DNA of 64,000 bases, taken from CCMP332 sp040218795 (GTDB taxonomy: Bacteria > Bacteroidota > Bacteroidia > Cytophagales > CCMP332). The DNA lies in contig JAVJQT010000005.1 in the NCBI GenBank assembly GCA_040218795.1, positions 558,001 to 622,000 on the forward strand, written 5' to 3'. Under the pieces are notes generated by a model. It saw only the letters and a program-made list of their open reading frames with translations, had not been told where the DNA came from and did no database searches. Each line of letters begins with the position of its first letter. Position 1 is the first letter of the stretch. Position numbers and translations under genes: made by a program. Positions 53,720 to 63,058 of this stretch are shown here, piece by piece.

Positions 53720-54478
53720 ATGCAAAAAGAGGAAATTCTTAAAGACTTAATGTACAAAATAGCAGATGATCAATTGATCATTGGACATAGAAATAGTGAA
53801 TGGACCGGTGTTGGACCTTTGTTGGAAGAAGATATAGCTTTTTCATCCATGGCGCAAGACAAAGTCGGACAGAGCTGGGCCATTTATAAATTGCTTGAAG
53901 ATTTAGGTGAAACAGAACCGGATATCAATGCTTTTACCAGAAATGCAGAACAATTTCACAATTCTCAATTAGTTGAATTACCAAATCAGGATTATGATTT
54001 TAGCCTAATGCGTCATGTGCTATTTGATTATGCAGAATCCATTCGTTTTGAAATGTTGGCACTGTCTTCCTATGAACCACTAGCGCAACTCGCACAAAAA
54101 ATCAAAGGTGAAATTAAATACCATGTTATGCATGGAAGGTCTTTTGTTCGAAAATTGGGTACTTCTACTGAGGAAGCCATAATTAGATTGCAAAAAGCAT
54201 TGGATTACAGTCTGCCATACGCATTGGGTGTATTTGAACCCTCAAAATATGAGGATGAAATGAAGCAGGCTTTCATTTTTGAAGGTGAGAAAATTCTTGA
54301 AGAAAGATGGAAAGAACAAATTGAAACAATTCTCAAAGGAACAGAATTGAAGTTGCCAAACTGGAATGATATTGAACCTATATACGGCGGTCGTTACGGA
54401 ATTCATACCGATCATCTGCAACCTCTATTGGATGAAATGACGGAAGTATTTAATGTAGATCCTACTGCAGAATGGTAG
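53720..54478 (+). CDS. paaC: Phenylacetyl-CoA epoxidase subunit PaaC
   Basis: Structural partner of PaaA with a ferritin-like fold. The start is ATG 53720 (MQKEEILKDLMYK), one base after the paaB stop; the frame from 53588 reads back into paaB. In 252 residues: IADDQLIIGHRNSEW (about 14), SSMAQDKVGQSWAIY (about 45; the E-x2-H of PaaA is replaced by KVGQ, as expected for a non-catalytic subunit), and KYHVMHGRSFV (about 135). Overlaps paaD by seven bases. Confidence 0.95.
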   Translation: MQKEEILKDLMYKIADDQLIIGHRNSEWTGVGPLLEEDIAFSSMAQDKVGQSWAIYKLLEDLGETEPDINAFTRNAEQFHNSQLVELPNQDYDFSLMRHVLFDYAESIRFEMLALSSYEPLAQLAQKIKGEIKYHVMHGRSFVRKLGTSTEEAIIRLQKALDYSLPYALGVFEPSKYEDEMKQAFIFEGEKILEERWKEQIETILKGTELKLPNWNDIEPIYGGRYGIHTDHLQPLLDEMTEVFNVDPTAEW

Positions 54479-54966
54479 ACTATAGCGAATTAAATAAAGA
54501 TCAAATATTAAATTGGCTCGAGGAGGTAAAGGATCCTGAAATCCCTGTTTTATCTTTAGTTGACCTTGGTGTAATCAAAAATGTTAAAATTGAAAAGGAC
54601 CTGGTTGAGGTAGACATGACGCCCACTTTTGTGGGTTGTCCTGCCATGGATTACATGCAAAAAGATGTTGAAAAAACATTAGAGAAATACGGCATTGATA
54701 ATTATCAGGTAAATATTTCGTTCAAAGAGCCATGGACATCAAAAAATATTTCAGAAAAAGGTCGTAAAGCATTAAAAGAATTTGGTCTCGCTCCACCGCG
54801 GGAAGATTTTGTTATCGTTGACATAGACTTGCTGGAACATGTTGCATGTCCATATTGTGAAAGCACCAATACTGAACTAAAAACACCTTTTGGCCCGACA
54901 TTATGTAGATCTTTACATTATTGTCACGATTGCCAACAGGCATTTGAACAATTTAAACCGGTATAA
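54472..54966 (+). CDS. paaD: Phenylacetyl-CoA epoxidase maturation protein PaaD
   Basis: Iron-sulfur or maturation factor for the epoxidase. The 164-residue protein has the MIP18/DUF59 fold with KDPEIPVLSLVDLGV (about residue 21) and PTFVGCPAMDYM (about 51), and a C-terminal zinc-ribbon-like CPYCES (about 125) with CHDCQQAF (about 155). Full length. It overlaps the paaC end and ends one base before the lipoprotein start. Confidence 0.93.
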   Translation: MVDYSELNKDQILNWLEEVKDPEIPVLSLVDLGVIKNVKIEKDLVEVDMTPTFVGCPAMDYMQKDVEKTLEKYGIDNYQVNISFKEPWTSKNISEKGRKALKEFGLAPPREDFVIVDIDLLEHVACPYCESTNTELKTPFGPTLCRSLHYCHDCQQAFEQFKPV

Positions 54967-54967
54967 A

Positions 54968-55570
54968 ATGAAATATCTATTTCAATTTTTTCTCCTATTT
55001 GCCTTTTTAATGGCAATCAGCACCTCATGTAAAAAAGACTCTTCAAAAAGTAAGGCTGCTAAACTCGATTCTTTGAAAATTGAAATTGACAGTCTGCGAT
55101 TGGCAGTCGAAAAAGCCTGGGATACCATGATTTATGAAGACAATAAAAAATTGGATTATGTAAAAAGAATGGTAGATGAAGCCGTGTATGTTTTAAACGT
55201 GAGCGAAGTAGATCAAAATAAACTTCATTCTGACATAGAAGCCTTGCGTAATTTCAGATATGACCGTCAAAGCATGAGCGATTCAGAATTGATAGATGCT
55301 TATGACAATGCTACAGATTCAACACTCAGAATGGTTTTTACATTTATTGATTCCATTGACAATTCCAATCAGGTTCCCTTAATAGTGGAATTGCGAAAAG
55401 ATATCATGCAAATGGATAACATGGTTATTAACAGAAGGAGCCATTACGATGAACCCGCTATGGAAATTAATTCAATCATAAAACACAAAAGTAAAATGCT
55501 CAGAAAATTGGGTGAGCCTTATGCCTCAATGGAACCCTACCCGCTTTTTGTATTGAATCCGGATATATAA
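54968..55570 (+). CDS. Helical lipoprotein of unknown function at the end of the paa operon
   Basis: A 200-residue lipoprotein starting at ATG 54968, one base after the paaD stop (the frame from 54890 is a paaD shadow). The signal peptide ends in ISTSC (Cys at residue 21), followed by KKDSSKSKAAKLDSLKIEIDSLRLA, which looks like a coiled coil, then helix-rich sequence with VDEAVYVLNVSEVDQNKL. I recognise no family. Tight coupling to paaD suggests co-expression but not necessarily function in phenylacetate breakdown. Confidence 0.75.
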   Translation: MKYLFQFFLLFAFLMAISTSCKKDSSKSKAAKLDSLKIEIDSLRLAVEKAWDTMIYEDNKKLDYVKRMVDEAVYVLNVSEVDQNKLHSDIEALRNFRYDRQSMSDSELIDAYDNATDSTLRMVFTFIDSIDNSNQVPLIVELRKDIMQMDNMVINRRSHYDEPAMEINSIIKHKSKMLRKLGEPYASMEPYPLFVLNPDI

Positions 55571-55598
55571 ATTTTAGGCTGAGAAACCTTAGCGAATA

Positions 55599-57140
55599 CT
55601 AATATTCCAATATTTTTTCCTCAACAAATACGAATCCATTATCTGAATTTCGCTTTTCTGAGTATTTCAACATAGTTAATATTGTTTTCCAGAGCATTTC
55701 ATAAGGGATGATTTCTACCTCTGTATAAGGCTGCTCTCTTTCAGGAAATTTCATTAACAGGTTGTAAAATTTATTTCCCTGTTTTTTACATTTTTCATAA
55801 TCAAGATCGTAATTGATCAGAAGGCGTATAAGTCTCAGAAAATACTGGGCTCTTCGATTATCGGATTTGCTGATTTGACGTATCTCATACATTCTCAATT
55901 TTTCGATATGATTATAAAGCATATCAAATTTATTGTCTCTTAAGAGAATAAGTATCTGCAAAATCAGAATCTGAAGATTGAATCCGACTTTATCCTTTGA
56001 GTACTCCGGGAAATAATTAATTAGCGCGATGTCATTTGATGAAATTTCATCACAATAGAAAAGGGCATATTCGCGATAAATATCCCATCTTTCTCTTGAT
56101 ATTTTTGGTACTAGTTCAAAATACTGGTTTTCAGTTGCCATTTTTACAATATTGAGGGCCTGCTCAAAATTGCCGGCCCTCATTTGTAATAGATAGTAAT
56201 CCTCCAGAATTATATAGTAATTAATGCTATCCTCTCTGTATTCTTCAAGGATATCCTGGACATAAGTCAAACCTTCCTCTATGCGATTTAGAAGAATCAA
56301 TGCATAAAGTTTAGATACATGGTTTGAATGTAACCGGACAGCGGCAAATTTGTCCGGATATTTTTTTGACAACTCGTCAATTTCTGTAGACAATTCCAAT
56401 TGTTTTTCCCAATCAGAAATTCTTAAATAAAAAGATTCTGCAATTGTATAATATTTTGCTATTAAAAACGGAGTCTCATATTTGTTTTTAAGATCTGAAA
56501 TTGTCTTAAAGGCTTTTTCTGTAAATTCTAATGTCGACTTGGTTTCTTTTACTGACTTTTGAGAACGCACTCTGATTTGATTTATCAAGTCTTCTGCGTG
56601 TTCCTCCGCATTTGCAATTTCCTGGTATTTCAACCATTTTTTTTGAAATTCTTCATATTTTCTCACATTCCCCTCATAAACCATTTGGTTTTTGAGGTTT
56701 CTATAGCATTCTTTTAATATGTCAGAAAAATGATAGGGCTCAGCTACTCTTAATATTCGTTTAAATAACCAAATCGCATTGAATTTTTGGCCCATTCCCA
56801 AAAGGATTTTGGCCTGTTGAAGATTGGTTTCTGCTTCACTCTTCAATCTGTAATAGTGTAAAAACTTTCCACTCCTCAGATTAAGGTGAAATAGATTTTT
56901 TAAAAGTTGATCTCTGAATTTTGCTTTGACTTCAAAATAATAAGGATAGTCCGGGCCTTTATCGAATAAAGCAAGTGCTGCATCTTCATCAGTTTTAAAC
57001 TTACCTTCGGCAAAACCTTCATACATCTCTTTTAGCTTTCCGTCGAGGTTAATTTGCTCTTCCCCATTGAATAGAACATCTTTTTTATCTATTCGTCTAC
57101 TTAGTAAATCTACAATTTGATACAACTTCATTTGATTCAA
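55599..57140 (-). CDS. Helical-repeat protein of unknown function
   Basis: A 513-residue all-helical, highly charged protein. It begins MNQMKLYQIVDLLSRRIDKKD and has TPR-like helix pairs from about residue 90 on (for example AETNLQQAKILLGMGQKFNAIWLFKR, in part; EQALNIVKMATENQYFE; a Leu-rich ILQILILLRDN stretch near 395). There is no signal peptide, no membrane helix and no recognisable catalytic motif. It resembles a type found in Cytophagales genomes, often in several copies, but I cannot name a family. Divergent from the small ORFs at 57290-57823. Confidence 0.75.
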   Translation of the reverse strand: MNQMKLYQIVDLLSRRIDKKDVLFNGEEQINLDGKLKEMYEGFAEGKFKTDEDAALALFDKGPDYPYYFEVKAKFRDQLLKNLFHLNLRSGKFLHYYRLKSEAETNLQQAKILLGMGQKFNAIWLFKRILRVAEPYHFSDILKECYRNLKNQMVYEGNVRKYEEFQKKWLKYQEIANAEEHAEDLINQIRVRSQKSVKETKSTLEFTEKAFKTISDLKNKYETPFLIAKYYTIAESFYLRISDWEKQLELSTEIDELSKKYPDKFAAVRLHSNHVSKLYALILLNRIEEGLTYVQDILEEYREDSINYYIILEDYYLLQMRAGNFEQALNIVKMATENQYFELVPKISRERWDIYREYALFYCDEISSNDIALINYFPEYSKDKVGFNLQILILQILILLRDNKFDMLYNHIEKLRMYEIRQISKSDNRRAQYFLRLIRLLINYDLDYEKCKKQGNKFYNLLMKFPEREQPYTEVEIIPYEMLWKTILTMLKYSEKRNSDNGFVFVEEKILEY

Positions 57141-57289
57141 ATATGCTTTCAGTGTCCAATATAATCATTTTATTTATTTAATAAACAAATTACATATAAT
57201 TTTTTGAACTTAGTAAACACTCATTTTTGTACTACCTTGATACATAGAAATGACCAAACTTTGCTATCACAACCAAAAACTAAACGAAT

Positions 57290-57451
57290 ATGTCATTTTT
57301 AGTAAGCCTTTTATTGTTCCTGGGAGTTATAAGTTCAGAAGCGGAATACGATGCTACTCAGGAGAGTTATTATGAAACTACGTATGCAACTGAAGAAAAC
57401 GTAGACGCCTTTTACAGACAAAACGACCCGTCGGATGAAGATGGCTGGTAA
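57290..57451 (+). CDS. Small secreted-looking peptide ORF (53 aa)
   Basis: ATG at 57290 to TAA at 57449. The protein starts MSFLVSLLLFLGVISS, a hydrophobic run like a signal segment with a possible cut after SSEA, followed by an acidic, Tyr-rich tail ending SDEDGW. There is no Shine-Dalgarno, which is normal here. It is the first of three tiny plus-strand frames in the gap between the helical-repeat protein and the oligopeptidase, and it opens 150 bases from the divergent start. Confidence 0.45.
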   Translation: MSFLVSLLLFLGVISSEAEYDATQESYYETTYATEENVDAFYRQNDPSDEDGW

Positions 57452-57526
57452 AAAATATTTGATTTGGATGGTTTGAGACGTGCTGATTTCTGATCAGGGC
57501 GTCTTTCTATCCAAAAAATATGGGCG

Positions 57527-57667
57527 ATGAAAAAAGAGAATAAGCATATTGAATCAAAACCTCTCGGAAATACTCTTAGCAAGCGTATTAAGATGGTTGT
57601 CGAAAAACCCTTTTCAAAGTTTAAGGATAAACGGCCATCATGGATGATTGATTTCGATGCACACTGA
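57527..57667 (+). CDS. Small basic peptide ORF (46 aa)
   Basis: ATG at 57527 to TGA at 57665. The product (MKKENKHIESKPLGNTLSK at its start) is basic, with PFSKFKDKRPSWM in the middle and no hydrophobic leader. No family is recognised. Only the tandem arrangement with its neighbours argues that it is real. Confidence 0.35.
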   Translation: MKKENKHIESKPLGNTLSKRIKMVVEKPFSKFKDKRPSWMIDFDAH

Positions 57668-57691
57668 TTTATAATTTAAAATGTAATAATT

Positions 57692-57823
57692 ATGAAAACT
57701 ATTTCAAGACAATCAGACATACAGGAATTGCATAAGATTTATATTTCTGCCTTCAGAAAAGTATTCTCTTATTCTGTCAGAATTCAGGAAGACAATAAAA
57801 TTGCGGAAGGCTTATCTGATTAA
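57692..57823 (+). CDS. Small peptide ORF (43 aa)
   Basis: ATG at 57692 to TAA at 57821. The product starts MKTISRQSDIQELHKIY and looks like a single amphipathic helix followed by a strand-like end (YSVRIQEDNKIAEGLSD). It stops three bases before the convergent peptidase gene. No family is recognised. Confidence 0.4.
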   Translation: MKTISRQSDIQELHKIYISAFRKVFSYSVRIQEDNKIAEGLSD

Positions 57824-57825
57824 GT

Positions 57826-59553
57826 TTAGTCGAGATCAGAGATTTTTGTTCTGCAATCAATTAATTCAGATTTGATTGATTTTATCAATCCTGAAATGTG
57901 CTCGTCCGTAAAATTGAAATTTATTCCGGTTTCAGAATAGATTTCAGGAATCGTTTTGGTATATCCCAGTGCCAAACCTCTTTTATACTTTCCCAAACCT
58001 TCATTTTTATTTTCCCGGTAGTTTAGCCAAATTCCAATGGCTCCCAACTGAGCAATTGCATATTCTATGTAATAGAAAGGAACTTCAAAAATATGAAGTT
58101 GTTTTTGCCAGATCATTCTTTTGTAAGCATCAAGACCGGAATAGTCAATTTGATCACTGTGAAACTCATCAAAAATTTCCAGCCATTTTTGTCTTCGTTC
58201 TTCAATGCTATGCTTTGGATTCTCATAAATCCAGTGTTGAAATTTATCAATTACCGCTACCCAGGGAAGGGTTTCAATTATTTGTTCCAGGTGCTCTTCT
58301 TTTGCCCTTAGAAATTCTTCTTCGGAACTGAAGAATATATTCCAATGATCCATTGTAAGCAATTCCATGCTCATGCTTGCCAATTCTGCAACCTCCGCAG
58401 TAGGGTGTTTAAATGAAAGAAAGTCATAATCGCGAACTAAAAAAGAATGAATAGCATGCCCTCCTTCATGCATCAGCGTTATCATGTCTCTGAATGTACT
58501 GGTGGCATTCATAAAAATAAACGGAACCCCTATTTCATCCAATGGGTAATTGTAACCACCAGGGGCTTTATTTTTTCTGGACTCTAAATCCAAATGCCCA
58601 ATTTTTTTCATGGTGCTTAGGCATGAACCAAAAAATGGATCAATTTTATTGAATAAGCTAATTGATTTTTCAATAAGATCTTCAGAACTGTCAAAGGGTT
58701 TTAAAGCCTCCTTTCCAAACTTATCAACTTTAAGATCCCAGGGTCTTAATTGATCAAGAGCAAGTCTTTCCTTTCTGTTTTCAGCAAGTTCATCCAATAA
58801 TGGGACTACTTCCTTTTTCACTGCATTGTGAAAGGTCTTGCAGTCTGCCGCTGAATAATCAAATCTACCCTTGGCTTTAAAAATATAATCTCTAAAATTC
58901 TTAAATCCGGCATTTTCAGCAATTTGTTGTCGTATAGGAAGCATTTCATTAAAAAGATCATCCAGTTCTTTTTCAACTGAAGCCCTGGCTTCTGAAATTT
59001 TATAGAAAATCTCTTCTCTTACCTTTCTATCATTAGACATAAGATAATTCGAAGCCTGAGGAAGCGTAAGCTCCTGACCTTCGTGTTTAATAAATAATGC
59101 ACCGGTTATCTCTCCGTATTTACTCTGAAGCCCCTGAATTTTTGAAAAAAGGGGAACATTCTCTTCCCTGAATAACTCAATCTGCGTTTTTAATCCCCGA
59201 ATCATTACTTCAAATCCCTGGATATCAATATCTTTCAAAAAGGGACTTTCGACTATCTTTTTATTTAGTTCATTGATAACAGGAGAAACTTTTGGCTCAA
59301 TTTCAGTAATAAGGAAATTAAAACGGTCGCGGTATTCCTTGTTATTGGTATAACAAGTCATTTTAATATAACTGCGGCCAAGATCCTCTTGTAGTGCTGC
59401 TTCAAGTTCATTCAAATCTTTTAACCATTGCAAAAAATCATCCTTTGACTTGAAATCCCTATTTTTTAAATCTTCGAAATACGATTTTATCGAATCCCAA
59501 TCTTCAACCTTAAAGTTTTCAGGTAAATAGTTTCTTTGAACTTTTACTTCCAT
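57826..59553 (-). CDS. M3 family oligoendopeptidase (PepF-like)
   Basis: A 575-residue zinc metallopeptidase of the oligoendopeptidase F group that cuts short peptides in the cytosol. The HExxH motif is LMHEGGHAIHS (about residue 359-363, with the third ligand Glu in AEVAELASMSMELL about 25 residues later). The N-terminal helical domain (about 1-230) and the Tyr-rich FYYIEYAIAQLGAIG segment near the C-terminus fit the family. Full length. It lies 33 bases after the epoxidase-type reductase gene on the same strand. Confidence 0.95.
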   Translation of the reverse strand: MEVKVQRNYLPENFKVEDWDSIKSYFEDLKNRDFKSKDDFLQWLKDLNELEAALQEDLGRSYIKMTCYTNNKEYRDRFNFLITEIEPKVSPVINELNKKIVESPFLKDIDIQGFEVMIRGLKTQIELFREENVPLFSKIQGLQSKYGEITGALFIKHEGQELTLPQASNYLMSNDRKVREEIFYKISEARASVEKELDDLFNEMLPIRQQIAENAGFKNFRDYIFKAKGRFDYSAADCKTFHNAVKKEVVPLLDELAENRKERLALDQLRPWDLKVDKFGKEALKPFDSSEDLIEKSISLFNKIDPFFGSCLSTMKKIGHLDLESRKNKAPGGYNYPLDEIGVPFIFMNATSTFRDMITLMHEGGHAIHSFLVRDYDFLSFKHPTAEVAELASMSMELLTMDHWNIFFSSEEEFLRAKEEHLEQIIETLPWVAVIDKFQHWIYENPKHSIEERRQKWLEIFDEFHSDQIDYSGLDAYKRMIWQKQLHIFEVPFYYIEYAIAQLGAIGIWLNYRENKNEGLGKYKRGLALGYTKTIPEIYSETGINFNFTDEHISGLIKSIKSELIDCRTKISDLD

Positions 59554-59586
59554 AAATAAAATTTTCTAAAAATATGGGATTAGGAA

Positions 59587-60714
59587 TTATCCGATTTCAA
59601 TTTTTACATCATCGGTCATTGGATGCCCGACACAGCAAAGTACATATCCATCGTTAATTTCTTTTTCCGAAAGGCCTTCTGATTCATCCATTTCCACTTT
59701 ACCTGAAACCAATTTGCCTCGGCAAGCAGTGCATAATCCACTTTGACAGGAAAAGGGCATATCGATATCGCGATCGAGTCCCGCTTCCAAAATTGTTTCT
59801 TCGGATTCCACCTGAAATTGATGTTCTTCGCCATCTAAAATTATGGTGACCTCACGCGCCTCCCTTCCCAGATCGCTTTGTTGTTCCTGAGTTGCATTGT
59901 TCAGCGGATTTGAAGATTTGCTTACAAAGCTCTCTCGGTGGATATTTTTCTTGTCTATCTTCATATCCTCAAGGGTATCACGCACAATTTCCATCATGCC
60001 TGTAGGTCCGCATAGGAAAAATTCTGTGAATTCATCATCTCTTGATGGCAATTCAGCAATAATGCTCTTCAATTTTTCCGGTGTTAACATTCCCGAATGA
60101 CCATCCCAGTCTTCAGTCGGTTGATCCAATATATGCTTGATGCATAATCGATCGCCATAGTCATTTTCCAATTCATTCAGATAATTTCTAAAAATAATAG
60201 AATCAATATCTCTATTGGCATATATCAGAGAAACCAAAGTATTTGGTTCTTTTAAAAGTGCGCTTCTCAAAATTGAAATCAGAGGGGTAATTCCACTACC
60301 TCCGCCAATTAGAATCAGATGACGATAGCTGTTTGTACTAAAATTAGTAGTAAACACGCCCATAGGCTCCATTACTTTAAGCGTATCGCCCTCTTTAAGT
60401 GAATCGTTCAAATGATTGGATACTACCCCATCTTTGATCCTTTTTACAGTAACGGCCATCTCTTTATCGGCATAGGGAGTTGTACACAAGGAATAGGAAC
60501 GTCGGAGTTCACTCCCACCAACGGGAACTACCAGTGTTAAAAACTGGCCGGATTTATAATCAGGCAATCCCGATTCCGGGTTTTCAAAATATATTGTTAT
60601 TGCATCTTTTGTTTCTCTGTTGATTTTAGAAACTTTCAAATCATAATATCTGGCGGAGGATTTTGACTCCTCTTTCTTATCTTCTTTTTTATTTTTAAAT
60701 ATCTTCTTAAACAT
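59587..60714 (-). CDS. paaE: PaaE-type ferredoxin-NADP reductase (FAD, NAD and [2Fe-2S] domains)
   Basis: A 375-residue electron-transfer protein. The FAD domain has RRSYSLCTTP (about residue 74), the NAD domain GGGSGITPLISILRS (about 137), and the C-terminal ferredoxin domain has the four cluster cysteines in CQSGLCTACRGKL (about 319) and LCCVGHP (about 362). The domain order matches PaaE, which supplies electrons to the PaaABC epoxidase. A role in another oxygenase is possible. The N-terminus is strongly basic. It overlaps the DUF5916 gene by eight bases. Confidence 0.85.
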   Translation of the reverse strand: MFKKIFKNKKEDKKEESKSSARYYDLKVSKINRETKDAITIYFENPESGLPDYKSGQFLTLVVPVGGSELRRSYSLCTTPYADKEMAVTVKRIKDGVVSNHLNDSLKEGDTLKVMEPMGVFTTNFSTNSYRHLILIGGGSGITPLISILRSALLKEPNTLVSLIYANRDIDSIIFRNYLNELENDYGDRLCIKHILDQPTEDWDGHSGMLTPEKLKSIIAELPSRDDEFTEFFLCGPTGMMEIVRDTLEDMKIDKKNIHRESFVSKSSNPLNNATQEQQSDLGREAREVTIILDGEEHQFQVESEETILEAGLDRDIDMPFSCQSGLCTACRGKLVSGKVEMDESEGLSEKEINDGYVLCCVGHPMTDDVKIEIG

Positions 60715-62902
60715 TAAACCAATACGTTAATTTAAAAACTAGTGCTCTGCTTTTAGCTTTAAATGAATCGCTAAAGTAATTCTCTGTATATACAATGAAA
60801 AAATCGGATACAGGTTTGAATCTCCATTGAAATCTGCTATTGATATTGAAATTATTGATCTGCTCATTGTACTGTACAAAAGTAGTGAGGAATATTTTAT
60901 CGCTCAAAGTTAAGTCCAGCCTTGGACTTACCAATAAATTACCACCGTCTTTTCCTTCACCACTTAAGTCAAGATAGTTATAATCTAAATCTACACCAAA
61001 GGAGCCGTAAGGTTGAAAACGCCAATTAATATATCCTCTTGCATTATAACGTGTAGAACTGAAAAAACCTCCATATTGAAGTGCAATTCCACCATTTATT
61101 TTTTTTCGGACATCCGTACTATATGCAAAACTGTATTCATCCCAATTAAAATCCTCTCCTGTGACCAGCGTATCTCTGAAATTTTCATCAAACCCAACCA
61201 AAAAAGTATCCTGTAACAGTATATAGGTATTGTTAAATTTCAAAGCTATTTCACTGGTATTCAACAACCTAACAGAATAACCCAGATTAGTAAACTGATC
61301 TGTTTTTTCCCATTGCTGATTTGTGAATATTTCAAAGCTCGCATCAGGGCCATGCCTGATAACTCCGTATTTATTGGGATAAAAAGTGTATCTGAAATTG
61401 GGGCCAAACTTATAATAGCCGGTTCTTGGAAGAAAGCCTAAATCGAGTTGATAGTTTTCCCCAATCATTTCCTGCCCCCAGCCAATAAATAAATTTCTGC
61501 TATTGTATCCTATAAACCCGGAATGTCCAAAATTATTGGTGTTTTTATTCGGGCTATTCGATCTGTAAATTGAAATATCACCTATCCATTTATTATCCGA
61601 TGAAAGTAAATTGTATTCAAATCCATAGGCACGGTTATAATCATGGGCTAAAAATCCCTCATTGGCAAGACTATCGGAAAAAGGCCTGTAACCTTGTCGA
61701 TTTGTAAATACCGCTGTGATATTAGATCGGTCAAATAATTTTCGCTGTAAAATGGCGACCGTAGAATTATTCAAAGTATCCTGATTAGAATTACCCCCCT
61801 CCTGCACATTAAACAAGCCAATCCTAAGATTATCTGATGCTTTTCCGGTTAGACGTGCACCATATATGATTGGTCGTCGTAAACCAATCCGTCTGGAAAA
61901 GAAAACCCTCGTTCTCGGGAAACCCAGTCTTCCAAAAAGATCATCATTCTCCAGAAAAAATTGTCTCCTCTCAGGAAAAAACAACTCGAAACGGTCCAGA
62001 TTGGTCACCTGCCGATCAACCTCTACCTGTGAAAAGTCCGGATTAAATGTTAGATCGAGGTTGAGCGATGGCGTAATTCCAACCTTTATATCTCCACCGA
62101 TTTCAATTTCCTTTAAACTATTGGATTCATTATAGTTTCTGACATCTCTTCCTGCTACATAAGGAATTAAAGTAATGTTTGGCCCGGGTTTAGGCAGGGA
62201 ATCAACAAAAATTACCGAACCGGAATATCCCAGGTTTGATCCATTGAATTGTTGTGGAACGGGCGTCCAGGTTGAAACTTCATTGTATTTTAAATCATTT
62301 CTCAGGAATATGATATTCCAAAATTTGCTTTGATTATTGTATCTCAGAGTTTTGAACGGAATTTTAATCTCAGCGGTCCAATAATTGTCGTAGCGCTTTA
62401 CTTCAGAATACCAAACATTATCCCAGTCGGTACTCACGTTTTGGCCTTCGAATATCAATCCCTCTCTTTGAGCGCCATAAGGGCTTAGTCCAAATGAGAA
62501 TCCCGTAGTTTTGTCGTTAAATGGATCAATGTAAATACTTAAATTATCTGTTGTCTGAAATCCCCAATCTCTTCTAAGACTTTCAATGGTATAGGGTTTT
62601 GCCGAACTATCCTGCATTATGGCAAAGAAATAAACAGCTTTGTCATCAAAAATCATTCGAATTTCCGATTGGGATGAAGGGGCTGCTGTGTCGTTGGGGG
62701 AATTGAGGTAAAAATTATCTGCTACTTCAGCAATTTTCCAGCTTTCTTCTTTCATTTCTCCATCGAGAATTACTGCATCAATGGCTCGTTTTGCTTTGAA
62801 CTCTCGCAATCCTTGAGATCTCAGGTCATCGACCAAAAAGAAAGTCAATAAAGAAAAGAAAACTAATATTCTCAACGTGAATGAATCTAAAATCACAGGC
62901 AA
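60707..62902 (-). CDS. DUF5916 outer-membrane protein with an N-terminal CBM9-like domain
   Basis: A 731-residue protein with a signal peptide (cut near RSQG, about residue 31), a CBM9-like beta domain (about 40-240, with AIDAVILDGEMKEESWK and DDKAVYFFA), and a C-terminal barrel of about 400 residues that ends in FKLTYWFNV. The block VEVDRQVTNLDRFELFFPERRQFFLEN, in part, is the hallmark of DUF5916. It is thought to be an outer-membrane channel or sugar-related protein; the function is unproven. The overlap with the reductase suggests co-transcription. Confidence 0.88.
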   Translation of the reverse strand: MPVILDSFTLRILVFFSLLTFFLVDDLRSQGLREFKAKRAIDAVILDGEMKEESWKIAEVADNFYLNSPNDTAAPSSQSEIRMIFDDKAVYFFAIMQDSSAKPYTIESLRRDWGFQTTDNLSIYIDPFNDKTTGFSFGLSPYGAQREGLIFEGQNVSTDWDNVWYSEVKRYDNYWTAEIKIPFKTLRYNNQSKFWNIIFLRNDLKYNEVSTWTPVPQQFNGSNLGYSGSVIFVDSLPKPGPNITLIPYVAGRDVRNYNESNSLKEIEIGGDIKVGITPSLNLDLTFNPDFSQVEVDRQVTNLDRFELFFPERRQFFLENDDLFGRLGFPRTRVFFSRRIGLRRPIIYGARLTGKASDNLRIGLFNVQEGGNSNQDTLNNSTVAILQRKLFDRSNITAVFTNRQGYRPFSDSLANEGFLAHDYNRAYGFEYNLLSSDNKWIGDISIYRSNSPNKNTNNFGHSGFIGYNSRNLFIGWGQEMIGENYQLDLGFLPRTGYYKFGPNFRYTFYPNKYGVIRHGPDASFEIFTNQQWEKTDQFTNLGYSVRLLNTSEIALKFNNTYILLQDTFLVGFDENFRDTLVTGEDFNWDEYSFAYSTDVRKKINGGIALQYGGFFSSTRYNARGYINWRFQPYGSFGVDLDYNYLDLSGEGKDGGNLLVSPRLDLTLSDKIFLTTFVQYNEQINNFNINSRFQWRFKPVSDFFIVYTENYFSDSFKAKSRALVFKLTYWFNV

Positions 62903-63058
62903 ATATTCAAAAAACTATTGTAGATAAGTCCCGAAATATTTCAATAGGCTAAAAAATGGGTTGAAATGATTATTGTAGAGTAGTTTTACTTTAATAAAAA
63001 CTGAAATTGAGGTAATTGTTCTGAATTTGCGAAATTCGCATTTTAATTAATACCAGGA

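Noticed and set aside
62903..63058. A promoter for purB or the DUF5916 gene
   Set aside because: No TAnnTTTG box with a fitting -33 was found on either strand in this gap; the promoters must deviate from consensus.
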